From an uncultured Eubacterium sp. (GTDB lineage Bacteria > Bacillota > Clostridia > Lachnospirales > Lachnospiraceae), in the NCBI GenBank assembly GCA_947178105.1, contig CAMWXD010000042.1, positions 1-35,777 on the forward strand: a stretch of DNA of 35,777 nucleotides, in the 5' to 3' direction. Below are positions 16,690 through 24,829 of this stretch, piece after piece. Every line of letters begins with the position of its first letter. The stretch's first letter is position 1. A program made the translations under genes and the position numbers. The notes under the pieces were generated by a model. It saw only the letters and a list, made by a program, of their open reading frames with translations. It was not told the origin of the DNA and searched no databases.

Positions 16690-18036
16690 ATGCAGATGCA
16701 CAAAGAGCTGTTTTCAAACAGCAGGCTGAAAGCAATGATTATCCCGCTGTTTCTGGAACAGTTGCTGGTTATGCTTGTAGGAATTGCAGATACGCTGGTA
16801 ATCAGTTACGCTGGTGAGGCGTCGGTATCCGGTGTGTCGCTGGTAAACCAGTTTAACACGATATTTATTTATCTTTTTACAGCTCTGTCCTCTGGCGGGG
16901 CAGTGATAGTCAGCCAGTATATCGGAAGGAAGGAACCGGTTCATGCAGGCGAAGCATCCAGCCAGCTTTTGATGTTTTCTACGGCATTTTCGGTGCTGGC
17001 TGCTGTTTTGGTGCTGGCCGGAAATGAGGGAATGCTGCGCCTGCTGTTTGGGAGAGTAGAAGCACCGGTTATGCAGGCATGTGTGACATATCTTAGGATA
17101 TCTGCCTATTCCTATCCTGCCCTGGCTGTTTATCATTCTGGGGCGGCGGTTTACCGCAGCCTGGGGAAAACCAGTGTGTCCATGTATATATCCGTTGTTT
17201 CCAATATGATAAATGTGATTGGGAATATTATTGGCGTGCTGGTGCTGCGGGCAGGTGTGGCAGGGGTTGCCGTGCCTTCGCTGATTGCCCGGACTTTTTC
17301 TGCGGCAGCGATTACATGCGCCTGTTTTCAAAGGAAAAATGAGGTGTATTACCGTTGGCGGTTTATCTTTCAGTGGAATAGCAAGATGTTAAGGCGCATT
17401 CTAAAGGTGGCAGTCCCAAACGGTGTGGAAAATGGGATTTTCCAACTGGTAAAGGTAGCGCTGAGCAGCATTGCCGCACTTTTTGGCACTTATCAGATTG
17501 CTGCAAATGGAGTGGCGCAGAGCATCTGGTCGCTGGCAGCTCTTGCAGGCGTTGCGATGGGGCCGGTGTTTATTACGGTGATCGGACAGTGTATGGGAAG
17601 CCGTGACCTGGAGGCTGCCGATTACTACTTTCAAAAGCTCACGAGGCTGACCTTGCAGATTTCGTTTGCCTGGAACTTGCTGGTACTGGTTCTGGCCCCG
17701 TTATTTATGAGATTCTATGCTTTGGAACCACAGACAAAGAGGCTCGTGTTTTGGCTGGTTGTAATCCACAACGTATTTAATGCCGCTGCGTTTCCTTTTT
17801 CCGGGGCGCTCAGCAGCGGCCTGCGGGCGGCAGGCGATATCAAATTTACCATGTATGTTTCCGTGGCTTCGACAGTTGCCGGGAGGCTGGTGCTGTCTTA
17901 CCTTTTGGGGATTGTGCTTGATCTTGGAGTGATAGGGCTTGCCCTTGCCATGGCTTGTGACTGGATTGTACGCGGAGCCATATTTTGCTGGAGGCAGCGG
18001 TCTGGTATATGGAAAAAATTTGAGGTGCTTGAATGA
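16690..18036 (+). CDS. MATE family efflux transporter (NorM-like)
   Basis: This 448-residue protein has about 12 membrane helices. The first contains IIPLFLEQLLVMLVGIADTLVI and the second ends in GGAVIVSQYIG, both typical of MATE transporters. It is clearly different in sequence from the MATE protein at 10808. The ATG at 16690 follows TGGAGGA. Its end overlaps an in-frame ATG of the hydrolase gene (ATGA), so the two are probably cotranscribed. Confidence 0.92.
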   Translation: MQMHKELFSNSRLKAMIIPLFLEQLLVMLVGIADTLVISYAGEASVSGVSLVNQFNTIFIYLFTALSSGGAVIVSQYIGRKEPVHAGEASSQLLMFSTAFSVLAAVLVLAGNEGMLRLLFGRVEAPVMQACVTYLRISAYSYPALAVYHSGAAVYRSLGKTSVSMYISVVSNMINVIGNIIGVLVLRAGVAGVAVPSLIARTFSAAAITCACFQRKNEVYYRWRFIFQWNSKMLRRILKVAVPNGVENGIFQLVKVALSSIAALFGTYQIAANGVAQSIWSLAALAGVAMGPVFITVIGQCMGSRDLEAADYYFQKLTRLTLQISFAWNLLVLVLAPLFMRFYALEPQTKRLVFWLVVIHNVFNAAAFPFSGALSSGLRAAGDIKFTMYVSVASTVAGRLVLSYLLGIVLDLGVIGLALAMACDWIVRGAIFCWRQRSGIWKKFEVLE

Positions 18037-18053
18037 ATGGAAAGGAGAACATT

Positions 18054-18830
18054 ATGGTGAGAACATATGGGAAGGAACCATATAAGGTAGCTGCCATTCA
18101 TGGCGGGCCAGGCGCAGCGGGATCGGCATTGGGGCTCGCAAGGCTGATCGCAGAGGCGCATGGGGTTGTGGAACCAATGCAGTCAAAAGATACGATTGGC
18201 GGACTGGAAGAAGAGCTGATGGAGCAAATAGAAGAGAACTGTTCTGGAAAAGTGATATTGGCAGGGCATTCCTGGGGAGCATGGCTGGCGGGCTTGTTTG
18301 CGGAAAGATTTCCGGACAAGGTGGAAAAAGTTATTTTGATTGGCTGTGCGCCTTTGGAGGAAAGCTATGTTTCTCAGATCGCAGAGCGCAGAAAAGAAAA
18401 TATGTCGCCGCAGGAGGCGGAAGAATTTGAAGAGATTTTGCGGCGGCTGGAAGACGGGTCAGGAGAAAACGATGCATATTTGCGGCGGTTAGGCGAAATC
18501 TGCGGCCGCGCGGACGGATACCAGGAAGAAGAGTTGTGGGACGAACAGGCGGACGTAAACGGAGATCTGTATGAAAAGGCCTGGAACGAAGCTGCCGGAT
18601 TGCGAAAATCAGGAAAACTGTTAGAAAGGTTTGCGAAAATAACCTGCCCGGTGGTACTGATTCAGGGAGCGGCTGACCCACACCCCGCGGCGGGCGTGAT
18701 ACAGCCATTAAAAGAGTGCAATGTGTATATAAAATCATATGTACTTGATAAATGCGGACATACTCCTTGGAGAGAAAAATATGCAAGAGAGAAATTTGCA
18801 GGGGTGCTGTGTTCGGAGCTGGAAGGATGA
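18054..18830 (+). CDS. Alpha/beta hydrolase
   Basis: This 258-residue enzyme has the oxyanion motif HGGPG (residues 16-20, as in proline iminopeptidases), the nucleophile elbow GHSWGAW with Ser73, acid Asp208 (IQGAADPHP) and His236 (DKCGHTPW). A charged helical cap lies at about 105-190. The specific ester or peptide substrate is unknown. The start at 18054 has AAAGGAG at ideal spacing; the ATG at 18033, overlapping the MATE stop, would add seven residues and is the alternative. Confidence 0.9.
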   Translation: MVRTYGKEPYKVAAIHGGPGAAGSALGLARLIAEAHGVVEPMQSKDTIGGLEEELMEQIEENCSGKVILAGHSWGAWLAGLFAERFPDKVEKVILIGCAPLEESYVSQIAERRKENMSPQEAEEFEEILRRLEDGSGENDAYLRRLGEICGRADGYQEEELWDEQADVNGDLYEKAWNEAAGLRKSGKLLERFAKITCPVVLIQGAADPHPAAGVIQPLKECNVYIKSYVLDKCGHTPWREKYAREKFAGVLCSELEG

Positions 18831-18926
18831 TAAACAACACGCCAGTATGTAAAAATCCGACTTTTGGAAGCAGGTTTGCAGAAAAGACAATTTGCAGCCT
18901 GAAGACTGGGTGGAACAAACGAATCA

Positions 18927-18989
18927 GGCGAATTTAAGGAATTTTTTCCGTCGAATGCTGTCGAATATTTTGTCTCCTACTATGATTGA
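18927..18989 (+). pseudogene. uvrB: 60-bp uvrB relic
   Basis: The frame reads [20 protein letters not shown] and then stops. This matches UvrB just after its ATP-binding motif and ends three codons beyond the point where the two longer fragments at 24324 and 27524 are cut. Sequence on both sides is unrelated to uvrB. It is too short to be functional and looks like a scar or old attachment site. Confidence 0.75.
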
Positions 18990-18996
18990 ATGACAG

Positions 18997-19164
18997 GTGA
19001 CTCAATATATAGTATTTTACAGAGATGACAGAACAATATATAGAGTAAAAACGGACGAGTTAGGACTATATGAACCGTGCGGACGGACAGTTACGGTGAA
19101 CAGGATTCGTCCAAAGGTCTATGCTAAAAGTGGTGTAGTGGACAGAGGCAGGGCATTAAAATAA
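18997..19164 (+). CDS. Possible 55-residue hypothetical protein
   Basis: From a GTG, the frame encodes a 55-residue basic protein (VTQYIVFYRDDRTIYRVKT at the start, DRGRALK at the end) and begins right after the uvrB relic. The ribosome site is poor and no family was recognised. It may be a fragment of a larger gene. Confidence 0.35.
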   Translation: MTQYIVFYRDDRTIYRVKTDELGLYEPCGRTVTVNRIRPKVYAKSGVVDRGRALK

Positions 19165-19181
19165 TAGGAATAAAAATCAGA

Positions 19182-19210
19182 TTGTGCAATATTGTTAAAC
19201 GTGATAAAAT
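19182..19210 (+). promoter_or_regulatory. Promoter for the Rpn-like nuclease gene
   Basis: TTGTGC (19182-19187), 17 bp, TAAAAT (19205-19210), 32 bp upstream of the ATG. Confidence 0.5.
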
Positions 19211-19242
19211 TGAATTACAATAGAGAAGGGAGATGGGGCTCT

Positions 19243-20085
19243 ATGGAAAAGACAGAATGGCATCCAGCGTTTTGTGCCGCAATGCGTCTGGAGCTTAGAG
19301 ACAATCCTGCATTAGAGTTCTATGATGAATATAATTTGAATGTAGATCCGCTTTGGGTGGATTTGCTGATTATTCATAAACCGTCTGATGTAAAGATAGA
19401 TAATCAGATAGGCGAATTTTTCAGGGAAAACAATATCCTTGAATACAAAAGTCCGACAGATCATGGGTACAATGAATATGGGGTGTATCAGGCCATGTCA
19501 TATGTGTACTATTATTACGATAGATACAGGACTATGGATGTTACATTATCTATGGTGGTCAGCAAGAGCCATTTTAACCTGCTTAAATGGTTTGACAGAC
19601 AGGGTATCCGATATAGCAGGAGACACCAGGGCATTTATGATATTTCTGATTTGCAGTTTATCAAATGTCAGGTTATAATAACAGAAGAGATTGATAATGA
19701 TAATTTCAGATGGCTGTCGGCCCTTACTGACAAGCTGACAGAATCAAAAGCAAGAGATGTTATATCTACGGCTTATGCTATGCCGCAAGGCGAGAACAAG
19801 CGGCTTGCAGAAGCTGTTGTGCAAGCGATGCATGATGCAAATTCAAAATTATTTGAAAAAATAAAGGAGGATCGGACTATGGCATCTTCACTTTTTGAAC
19901 TTATGAGGCCAGAGATTGACAAATATGCAGAAAAAGAGGCGGATAAAAAAGTTAAAGAGGAAAGAACTATAATGGCTCAAATAGTCAGTGCCCTTGTAGC
20001 TGACAAGGATAATGATACAATCGTAAGGGAACTAAATTGTACATTGGATCAAATAGCTCCAATCCGTGCAGCTATGGGTAAGTAA
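19243..20085 (+). CDS. PD-(D/E)XK nuclease family protein (Rpn-like)
   Basis: This 280-residue protein has the nuclease core DPLWVDLLII (Asp40) followed by FFRENNILEYKSPTDH (Glu67-x-Lys69) and a QAMSYVYYY helix. Rpn-like proteins in Lachnospiraceae share this layout; they are linked to recombination and phage defence, and some databases mislabel them as isopropylmalate dehydrogenase. The C-terminal 80 residues are helical and charged (YAEKEADKKVKEERT). The ATG at 19243 has GAAGGGAG upstream; a TTG at 19192 is less likely. It lies among mobile-element debris. Confidence 0.75.
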   Translation: MEKTEWHPAFCAAMRLELRDNPALEFYDEYNLNVDPLWVDLLIIHKPSDVKIDNQIGEFFRENNILEYKSPTDHGYNEYGVYQAMSYVYYYYDRYRTMDVTLSMVVSKSHFNLLKWFDRQGIRYSRRHQGIYDISDLQFIKCQVIITEEIDNDNFRWLSALTDKLTESKARDVISTAYAMPQGENKRLAEAVVQAMHDANSKLFEKIKEDRTMASSLFELMRPEIDKYAEKEADKKVKEERTIMAQIVSALVADKDNDTIVRELNCTLDQIAPIRAAMGK

Positions 20086-20189
20086 CGTAGTGTGATCGAT
20101 CATTGAAATATATCTGGCTTTTTCGGTCTTTTTAGCAAAATGCAGCGAGGTGGGTTGTATTTATAGATGGGAGATAGGATGTGTAATCT

Positions 20190-20288
20190 ATGAGTAATAC
20201 GGCATTGAATGATTTAGTTTATAATTTTGAACCGTTAGAAATTTTCGTGCCAGATTCAAATTATAAAGTGGATGAAGCGGCATTGTAG
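20190..20288 (+). CDS. Short 32-residue ORF, probable remnant
   Basis: The frame encodes a 32-residue acidic peptide ending KVDEAAL, with a GGGAGATAGG stretch upstream. No family was recognised. Another 16-residue frame follows at 20316. Both look like ends of broken genes. Confidence 0.25.
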   Translation: MSNTALNDLVYNFEPLEIFVPDSNYKVDEAAL

Positions 20289-20378
20289 GAGAGCAAAAAG
20301 AAAAGTGAGGAGTGAATGGTCTTTGCACATGATTATTTACGAAAAATGGATAGAAAGAATCAATAATTACATTTGCAG

Positions 20379-20633
20379 TTATGGAAATGATGAACGGTTT
20401 ATTTGAAAGTGGATGTAAGCGAGTAAAAACATTTGAAATCCCCAGGGAATACAACGACTTGGGGATTTTTTCTTTGGCTTCATCTCGAACGGGATGCCCT
20501 GCTGAAGCACGACATGCCTTAAAAACATACCGACTGCATTTGACATCGGTATCCCAAGCTGGTCAAGCACCCGTTCCGCCTGCTCTTTGATCTCAGGCTC
20601 CACACGCGCGAATACATTTGATGTCCTTGCCAT
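20379..20633 (-). pseudogene. Truncated RelB/DinJ-family antitoxin
   Basis: Residues 1-52 (MARTSNVFARVEPEIKEQAE, then LGIPMSNAVGMFLRHVV and GIPFEMK) are a standard RelB/DinJ ribbon-helix-helix start. The next 30 residues match nothing in the family and are read through a terminator on the other strand, so the toxin-binding C-terminus is lost. No toxin gene follows. It is probably a dead half of a toxin-antitoxin pair. Confidence 0.75.
20438..20471 (+). terminator. Intrinsic terminator
   Basis: ATCCCCAGG pairs with CTTGGGGAT (one wobble) and is followed by a T-run. It overlaps the aberrant C-terminus of the truncated antitoxin on the other strand. Confidence 0.7.
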
Positions 20634-20660
20634 CTAAACCACATCCTTTCACTATATAGT

Positions 20661-20682
20661 ATACCGCTTTTGCTTGCGGTAT
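20661..20682. promoter_or_regulatory. Inverted repeat upstream of the antitoxin remnant
   Basis: ATACCGC and GCGGTAT are perfect arms around 8 nt, next to a TATACTATATAG -10-like stretch on the minus strand. Its position fits a RelB-type autoregulatory operator. Confidence 0.45.
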
Positions 20683-20719
20683 GTAAGCGTTCCGCTTGGT
20701 TTTTGTATGGATGCACAAA

Positions 20720-21054
20720 TCAGAACACCTGTTCCGGCACCAGCTTCATCAGTTCCTTGGTGGGTGGGGACATGTCCTTGAAGCCCATCCCCTCAAGGTT
20801 CTGCACCATCTGCACCGCGCCTCTCCGGTCAAGGCGATCTCCCGGATGTTGAAACGCTCACCGAGCCGCTCAATGTATTTCTCGATAAAGCCGTAATGCA
20901 CCACGTTCCCCTCCGTGGCCATCAGTTTTCCCTGCCGCTCCCACACATCGTAAGGGAGCTTGATAGCCTTGGCTTTTTGTTTTTCAACAAGGGCCTGTGG
21001 CATATCAATTTTGTATAAGTCACTCGGATTCCATTGCTCACTGGTAGACAGCAT
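20720..21054 (-). pseudogene. Phage terminase large subunit remnant (frameshifted)
   Basis: The first part reads WNPSDLYKIDMPQALVEKQK and GKLMATEGNVVHYGFIEKYI, typical of phage terminase large subunits near the nuclease domain. After REIA the frame shifts, continuing as RRGAVQMVQNLEGMGF and then directly KDMSPPTKELMKLVPEQ, where intact relatives have about ten more residues. A stop follows. Both the ATPase part and the end are missing, so this is a decayed prophage fragment. Confidence 0.75.
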
Positions 21055-21401
21055 CTGAAAGCTGGTTCGTTAAGAAATAAAAAATGATTAGTCAATGCAA
21101 AAACATGCAATTTATAGAACTATATTTTAACTAAAAATTTATATAAAATTAAATAAAATAAACTAAATTTTATATATAAATTTAGTTGAAAAAATGTTAT
21201 GCTTTTAAAAACAAATATTTGTATGTAGCAGTGAAGTCAAAGGCTGAACTGTAACAGATTGTTATATTTGTGAGTAAAAAAGTTTTTTTAATCCATTTAG
21301 CTCTTAAGAGTATATATGGACAGTGCTCAAGGCAATGAGCAGTGTTTGCGGGGATACATGCAGAGATTTGTTTTGAAAATACAGAAAAGAGGTATGTATT
21401 T
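21055..21401. promoter_or_regulatory. AT-rich leader of the glycoside hydrolase gene
   Basis: This 347-bp gap is very AT-rich. It holds a palindrome at 21161-21187 (AACTAAATTT and AAATTTAGTT around 7 bp), with a related imperfect copy near 21129. A small hairpin lies at 21324-21341 (TGCTCA/TGAGCA). These may be operator sites, but no regulator gene is adjacent. Confidence 0.4.
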
Positions 21402-22949
21402 ATGAAACAGTATGAAACAGTAGAGTTAACTTTTCACGGGCCAATCTTTGAGGGCAGATGCGTAGATATTGATTTCAACGCTGCTTTTTCCGGAAATGGG
21501 CAGGAACAGAATGTAAAAGGATTTTATGCAGGAAATGGGATTTATCAGGTACGTTTTCTTCCAAAATCAGCAGGTACTTATACGTATCGTTTAACCGGGT
21601 GTATCGAAGAAGAGGGGTCGCTTGAGATTGAACCAGCGGATGCCGGCCGGCATGGCATGGTAAAGGCACAGGGAGAACATTTTTGTTATGAAGACGGAAC
21701 GCCTTTTTATCCATTTGGCACTACCGTTTATGCCCTGATACATCAGCCGGAGGAATTGGTTGATCAGACGATGGACTCTCTCTCCAAAGCGCCGTTTAAT
21801 AAGCTGCGGTTTTGTGTATTTCCAAAGAGTTATGATTATAACTATAACGAGCCGGCATTATATGCATTTGAAAAAGATGCAGAAGGAAATTGGGATGTCG
21901 GCCGTCCATGCTTTGCATTTTGGGACGAATTGGAAAAAAGAATCCGGGAGCTGGATCGGATGGGAATCCAGGCAGATTTGATCCTCTTTCATCCATATGA
22001 CCGCTGGGGCTTTGACTCTTTGACGCAAAAAGAGAATCTGGCCTATTTGGATTATGCCATCCGGAGATTGTCGGCATTTCCAAATATCTGGTGGAGCCTT
22101 GCCAATGAATATGATGTCAGCGGCAAAAAACTGGAAGACTGGGAAGAGATCGAAGCATTTGTCGCAGAGCATGATCCATGGCATCATCTGCTTTCCTGCC
22201 ATAACTGTTTTCCTATCTGGGATGCTTCTCGTAAAAATATTACACATCTTTCGATTCAGACCAAGGCTTTTTGGAATCTCGCAAAGCTGAGAGAAACTTA
22301 CCATAAACCGGTGGTATTGGATGAATGCTGTTATGAAGGAAATCTGCCGATGTACTGGGGCAGTATTTCCGGACATGAAATGGCGAGAAGGTTCTGGCGT
22401 GCGGTTGCCATGGGTACGTACTGTACACATGGAGAGACATTTTTGGATCCGGGACAGGATATTCTCTGGTGGGCGAAGGGCGGATGCCTGAAAGGAGAGA
22501 GCCCGGCGCGGATCGCGTTTTTAAGGCAGATACTGGAAAGCCTGCCGGGGCCGCTGGAAGCGATTCCGCCACAGATCGAAGGAGCGCGGAACGTTGCGTC
22601 TATGCCAAAAGAGCAGCAGGAAGAGATCTTTAGCCATTGTGAACCGATTTTCAGAAATGTCGTAACTGCAGTCTCCCGTATGAGCGAGCAGGAGATGCAG
22701 GATTTCCTTGCAGCAGAATGCTATTATCAGGGGCATTGTAAAGAAGACTGTTATTTATATTATTACGATACAAGAACCTGCGCGGAAGATACGATCACAC
22801 TGCCTGAAAACGGCATGTACCGTGTCGAAGTGATCGATACCTGGAATATGACGCGGGAAACGGTATATGAGCGTAAAAATGGCAGAATTACAATTACACT
22901 GCCAGGAAGAGAAGATATGGCAGTATTGGCTGTCCGTATTGAGGATTAG
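21402..22949 (+). CDS. Glycoside hydrolase-like protein (DUF5060 / TIM barrel / DUF5605)
   Basis: This 515-residue cytoplasmic protein (no signal peptide) begins with a DUF5060 beta domain (1-78; YETVELTFHGP, GIYQVRFLPKSAGTYTY). A TIM barrel of DUF4038 type follows (about 90-400), with candidate acid/base Glu236 (WWSLANEYD) and nucleophile Glu308 or Glu312 (VVLDECCYEGN). A C-terminal DUF5605-like beta domain (about 440-515) ends in VLAVRIED. It probably cleaves imported oligosaccharides; the substrate is unknown. The ATG at 21402 is the first giving the DUF5060 start; its ribosome site AAGAGG is rather far away. It seems intact although surrounded by remnants. Confidence 0.85.
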   Translation: MKQYETVELTFHGPIFEGRCVDIDFNAAFSGNGQEQNVKGFYAGNGIYQVRFLPKSAGTYTYRLTGCIEEEGSLEIEPADAGRHGMVKAQGEHFCYEDGTPFYPFGTTVYALIHQPEELVDQTMDSLSKAPFNKLRFCVFPKSYDYNYNEPALYAFEKDAEGNWDVGRPCFAFWDELEKRIRELDRMGIQADLILFHPYDRWGFDSLTQKENLAYLDYAIRRLSAFPNIWWSLANEYDVSGKKLEDWEEIEAFVAEHDPWHHLLSCHNCFPIWDASRKNITHLSIQTKAFWNLAKLRETYHKPVVLDECCYEGNLPMYWGSISGHEMARRFWRAVAMGTYCTHGETFLDPGQDILWWAKGGCLKGESPARIAFLRQILESLPGPLEAIPPQIEGARNVASMPKEQQEEIFSHCEPIFRNVVTAVSRMSEQEMQDFLAAECYYQGHCKEDCYLYYYDTRTCAEDTITLPENGMYRVEVIDTWNMTRETVYERKNGRITITLPGREDMAVLAVRIED

Positions 22950-23044
22950 AAATTGTCATAGAACAATTGGAGCAAAGGATTGTTTGACAGTTTTCTTAAT
23001 GGATGACATGTTGGGATTTTGTACTGACTGAAAAGGAGAAAGAT

Positions 23045-23278
23045 ATGGAACATTATAAAATGATTACTGCGATCACAGAGCTGGGGGCTTATGTATCTAA
23101 GATAATCCTTTCCATGCCTTATGAAGTAAGCGCGACAGAACTTACAAAAGATTCCTTTAATATATAGATTGAAATAATAAGAAATTTGATGGAGTCCATG
23201 AAATGGACTGCGGAGCAGGCAATGTCAGCAATGAAGATATCGGACAAAGATAAGTCTATCTTGTTAAAAAGATTATGA
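23045..23278 (+). pseudogene. Rpn-type nuclease C-terminal remnant with in-frame amber stop
   Basis: A well-placed AAAAGGAG precedes ATG at 23045. The frame runs 40 codons (MEHYKMITAITELGAYVSKI...) to a TAG at 23165, then continues in the same frame as IRNLMESMKWTAEQAMSAMK to a TGA at 23276. The second part resembles the C-terminal helix of Rpn/PD-(D/E)XK nuclease genes of this family of bacteria. The nuclease core is missing. It could also be expressed as a 40-residue peptide. Confidence 0.45.
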
Positions 23279-23413
23279 GTAGGCAGTAAAGTGGATTTAG
23301 AATATGCCGGTTTGAATGAAATAAATAGTTAAAAATTGGACTTAAGATTGAGAGTCCGGTTTGATGTGAATATCAGTCGGGCTTAAAAAAGATGACTTAT
23401 TAAATTTAATGGT

Positions 23414-23447
23414 AATCCCCAAGGAATAAAAACCTCGGGGATTTTTT
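23414..23447 (+). terminator. Intrinsic terminator
   Basis: AATCCCCAAGG pairs with CCTCGGGGATT with one mismatch and is followed by six T. Confidence 0.75.
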
Positions 23448-24036
23448 GCGCATAGAAAACAATAGAATAATTCAGAATATAGGTAGAATTATGATTATAA
23501 ATTGCTCTGCACTTTAATAGAATTATTTTCCGGAAGTTCATATACTCGGTTTTTTCAAATGGAAAGAACTTCTGCTACATCTGGTACGCTCATTATATCA
23601 CTATATTGGTTTAGCATCTTTCAGGACTCCATGATGTGGTATCATAGCATATGATAATAAGGCTTGTGTATTCCTATTTTCTCCGTTTAAAAATGCAGAG
23701 GTAATATTTTGTGCAAAATAAACAAAATTATAGGTATAGCCGCAAGTTGCAAGATAAAACACGGTTACGTCTGATTTTTAAAGTTTCACAAACGTCCTGA
23801 ATGGTTAAAACAGATTCTTCTCGATTTATCATGGCAGCATTCTCTTTTTTTAAATAATATTTTAGTTTATATTTATGTTGATTTAGTTGCTGCTTACATA
23901 TTCAAGAATAATTCTGTAAAGGAAGATAAAACTAGGAATGTGAATATTTAAAATAGATGGAGCAATATGGATTTTTTGATAGAGAAAATAAAGAATGCGG
24001 TTCATTATTTTTAAAGCATATAAAATAAAACAATTA
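23448..24036. other. AT-rich region of about 590 bp with only debris
   Basis: No intact gene was recognised. The minus strand holds short frames, one listed separately at 23728-23832. The region lies between the hydrolase block and the uvrB promoter. Confidence 0.4.
23728..23832 (-). pseudogene. Possible excisionase-type HTH fragment
   Basis: A 34-codon frame begins MINREESVLTIQDVCETLKI, resembling the N-terminal helix-turn-helix of excisionase/MerR-like proteins, and stops before the wing. No good ribosome site is seen. Confidence 0.3.
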
Positions 24037-24087
24037 CGAACGGATGTTTGCTTTTGTATAGACAAATGAAAGCGCGTGTGTTACAAT
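24037..24087 (+). promoter_or_regulatory. SOS (LexA) box and promoter of the original uvrB
   Basis: CGAACGGATGTTTG (24037-24050) matches the Gram-positive LexA box CGAACNNNNGTTY. It is followed by TAGACA (24059-24064), 17 bp and TACAAT (24082-24087). uvrB is a standard SOS gene, so this is probably its native control region. It now drives only a broken 5' fragment. Confidence 0.65.
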
Positions 24088-24222
24088 AAATTAGATTACA
24101 CATTTTTGATTGTTGCTTCACAAGGACGAAAAATTTTTCATAGATTTTCCCGGATTTGCCAGACTGTCCATTCAGTTTAAGTACATTCGCACAGTCCGAG
24201 AAAACAGAAAGCGGTGAACGAA

Positions 24223-24273
24223 ATTCGTCGTGGAGCATTTTGGAGCAAAACTAAATACCTGCCCACGACGAAT
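24223..24273 (+). promoter_or_regulatory. 11-bp inverted repeat in the uvrB leader
   Basis: ATTCGTCGTGG (24223-24233) and CCACGACGAAT (24263-24273) are perfect complements. A smaller hairpin (ATAGTC/GACTAT) lies just before the GGAGG site. The function is unknown. Confidence 0.45.
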
Positions 24274-24323
24274 CACGGGCGGATAGTCGAACTTTTTGAC
24301 TATAGATTTTGGAGGTGGTATTT

Positions 24324-24594
24324 GTGCAAGATGCGCAAAATATCTTTAAATTACACAGTGAATACCAGCCTACAGGCGATAGAAGCACTCGTAAATGGCT
24401 TCAAAGAAGGCAACCAATTCCAGACTTTACTGGGTGTTACAGGTTCTGGCAAGACGTTTACAATGGTGAATGTTATCCAGCAGCTTAACAAACCGACTTT
24501 GGTAATAGCGCATAATAAAACGCTCGCTGCACAGCGCTATGGTGAGTTCAAGGAGTTTTTCCCTGAAAATGCAGTCGAATATTTTGTCTCCTAA
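24324..24594 (+). pseudogene. uvrB: Truncated and frameshifted uvrB 5' fragment (copy B)
   Basis: A GTG start after GGAGGTGG begins [20 protein letters not shown] 14-bp deletion between two ACAGGCGAT repeats near 24365 then shifts the frame. The other frame continues as [20 protein letters not shown], with the UvrB Walker A GVTGSGKT, to NAVEYFVS and a TAA. UvrB would continue YYDYYQPEAY, its DNA-binding beta hairpin. The break is where foreign DNA joins. It retains an SOS promoter, so it is probably the ancestral 5' end of the host gene. Confidence 0.88.
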
Positions 24595-24731
24595 TTTGGG
24601 GACAGGATGAAAACCGCATTATTTCGTGTTATTTGGTGCTGATTGTACTGTATTTTGTGGATGAAATAGGGGAATATGGACGAAATAACACCAGGCGGAT
24701 GGGTGGAGTTTGTGACCTGGATTCGTGTAAT
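24592..24731 (+). repeat. 140-bp element-end repeat, copy 1
   Basis: From the TAA that ends uvrB copy B, 140 bp match 27794-27933 without gaps, with about 15 differences by eye. It contains inverted arms GTGTTATTT (24626-24634) and AAATAACAC (24683-24691), a plausible recombinase-binding site. Confidence 0.85.
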
Positions 24732-24829
24732 GGACAGGATAGCATAACATAGTACAAAATGGTAGAGGGAATAGTGTTTGAGAAGAAATAAGGGAAACAG
24801 ATAATGCACAAATAAGGAGGAAACCAGCT

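Noticed and set aside
16714-17331. 205-codon frame antisense to the second MATE gene
   Set aside because: It is a shadow frame with no ribosome site or family similarity.
21858-22430. 190-codon frame antisense to the glycoside hydrolase
   Set aside because: It lies opposite the catalytic barrel, has no recognisable domain and is best explained as a shadow.
24214-24594. 126-residue protein starting at 24214
   Set aside because: Its first 50 residues come from the uvrB leader and the wrong frame; only the part after the 14-bp deletion is UvrB.
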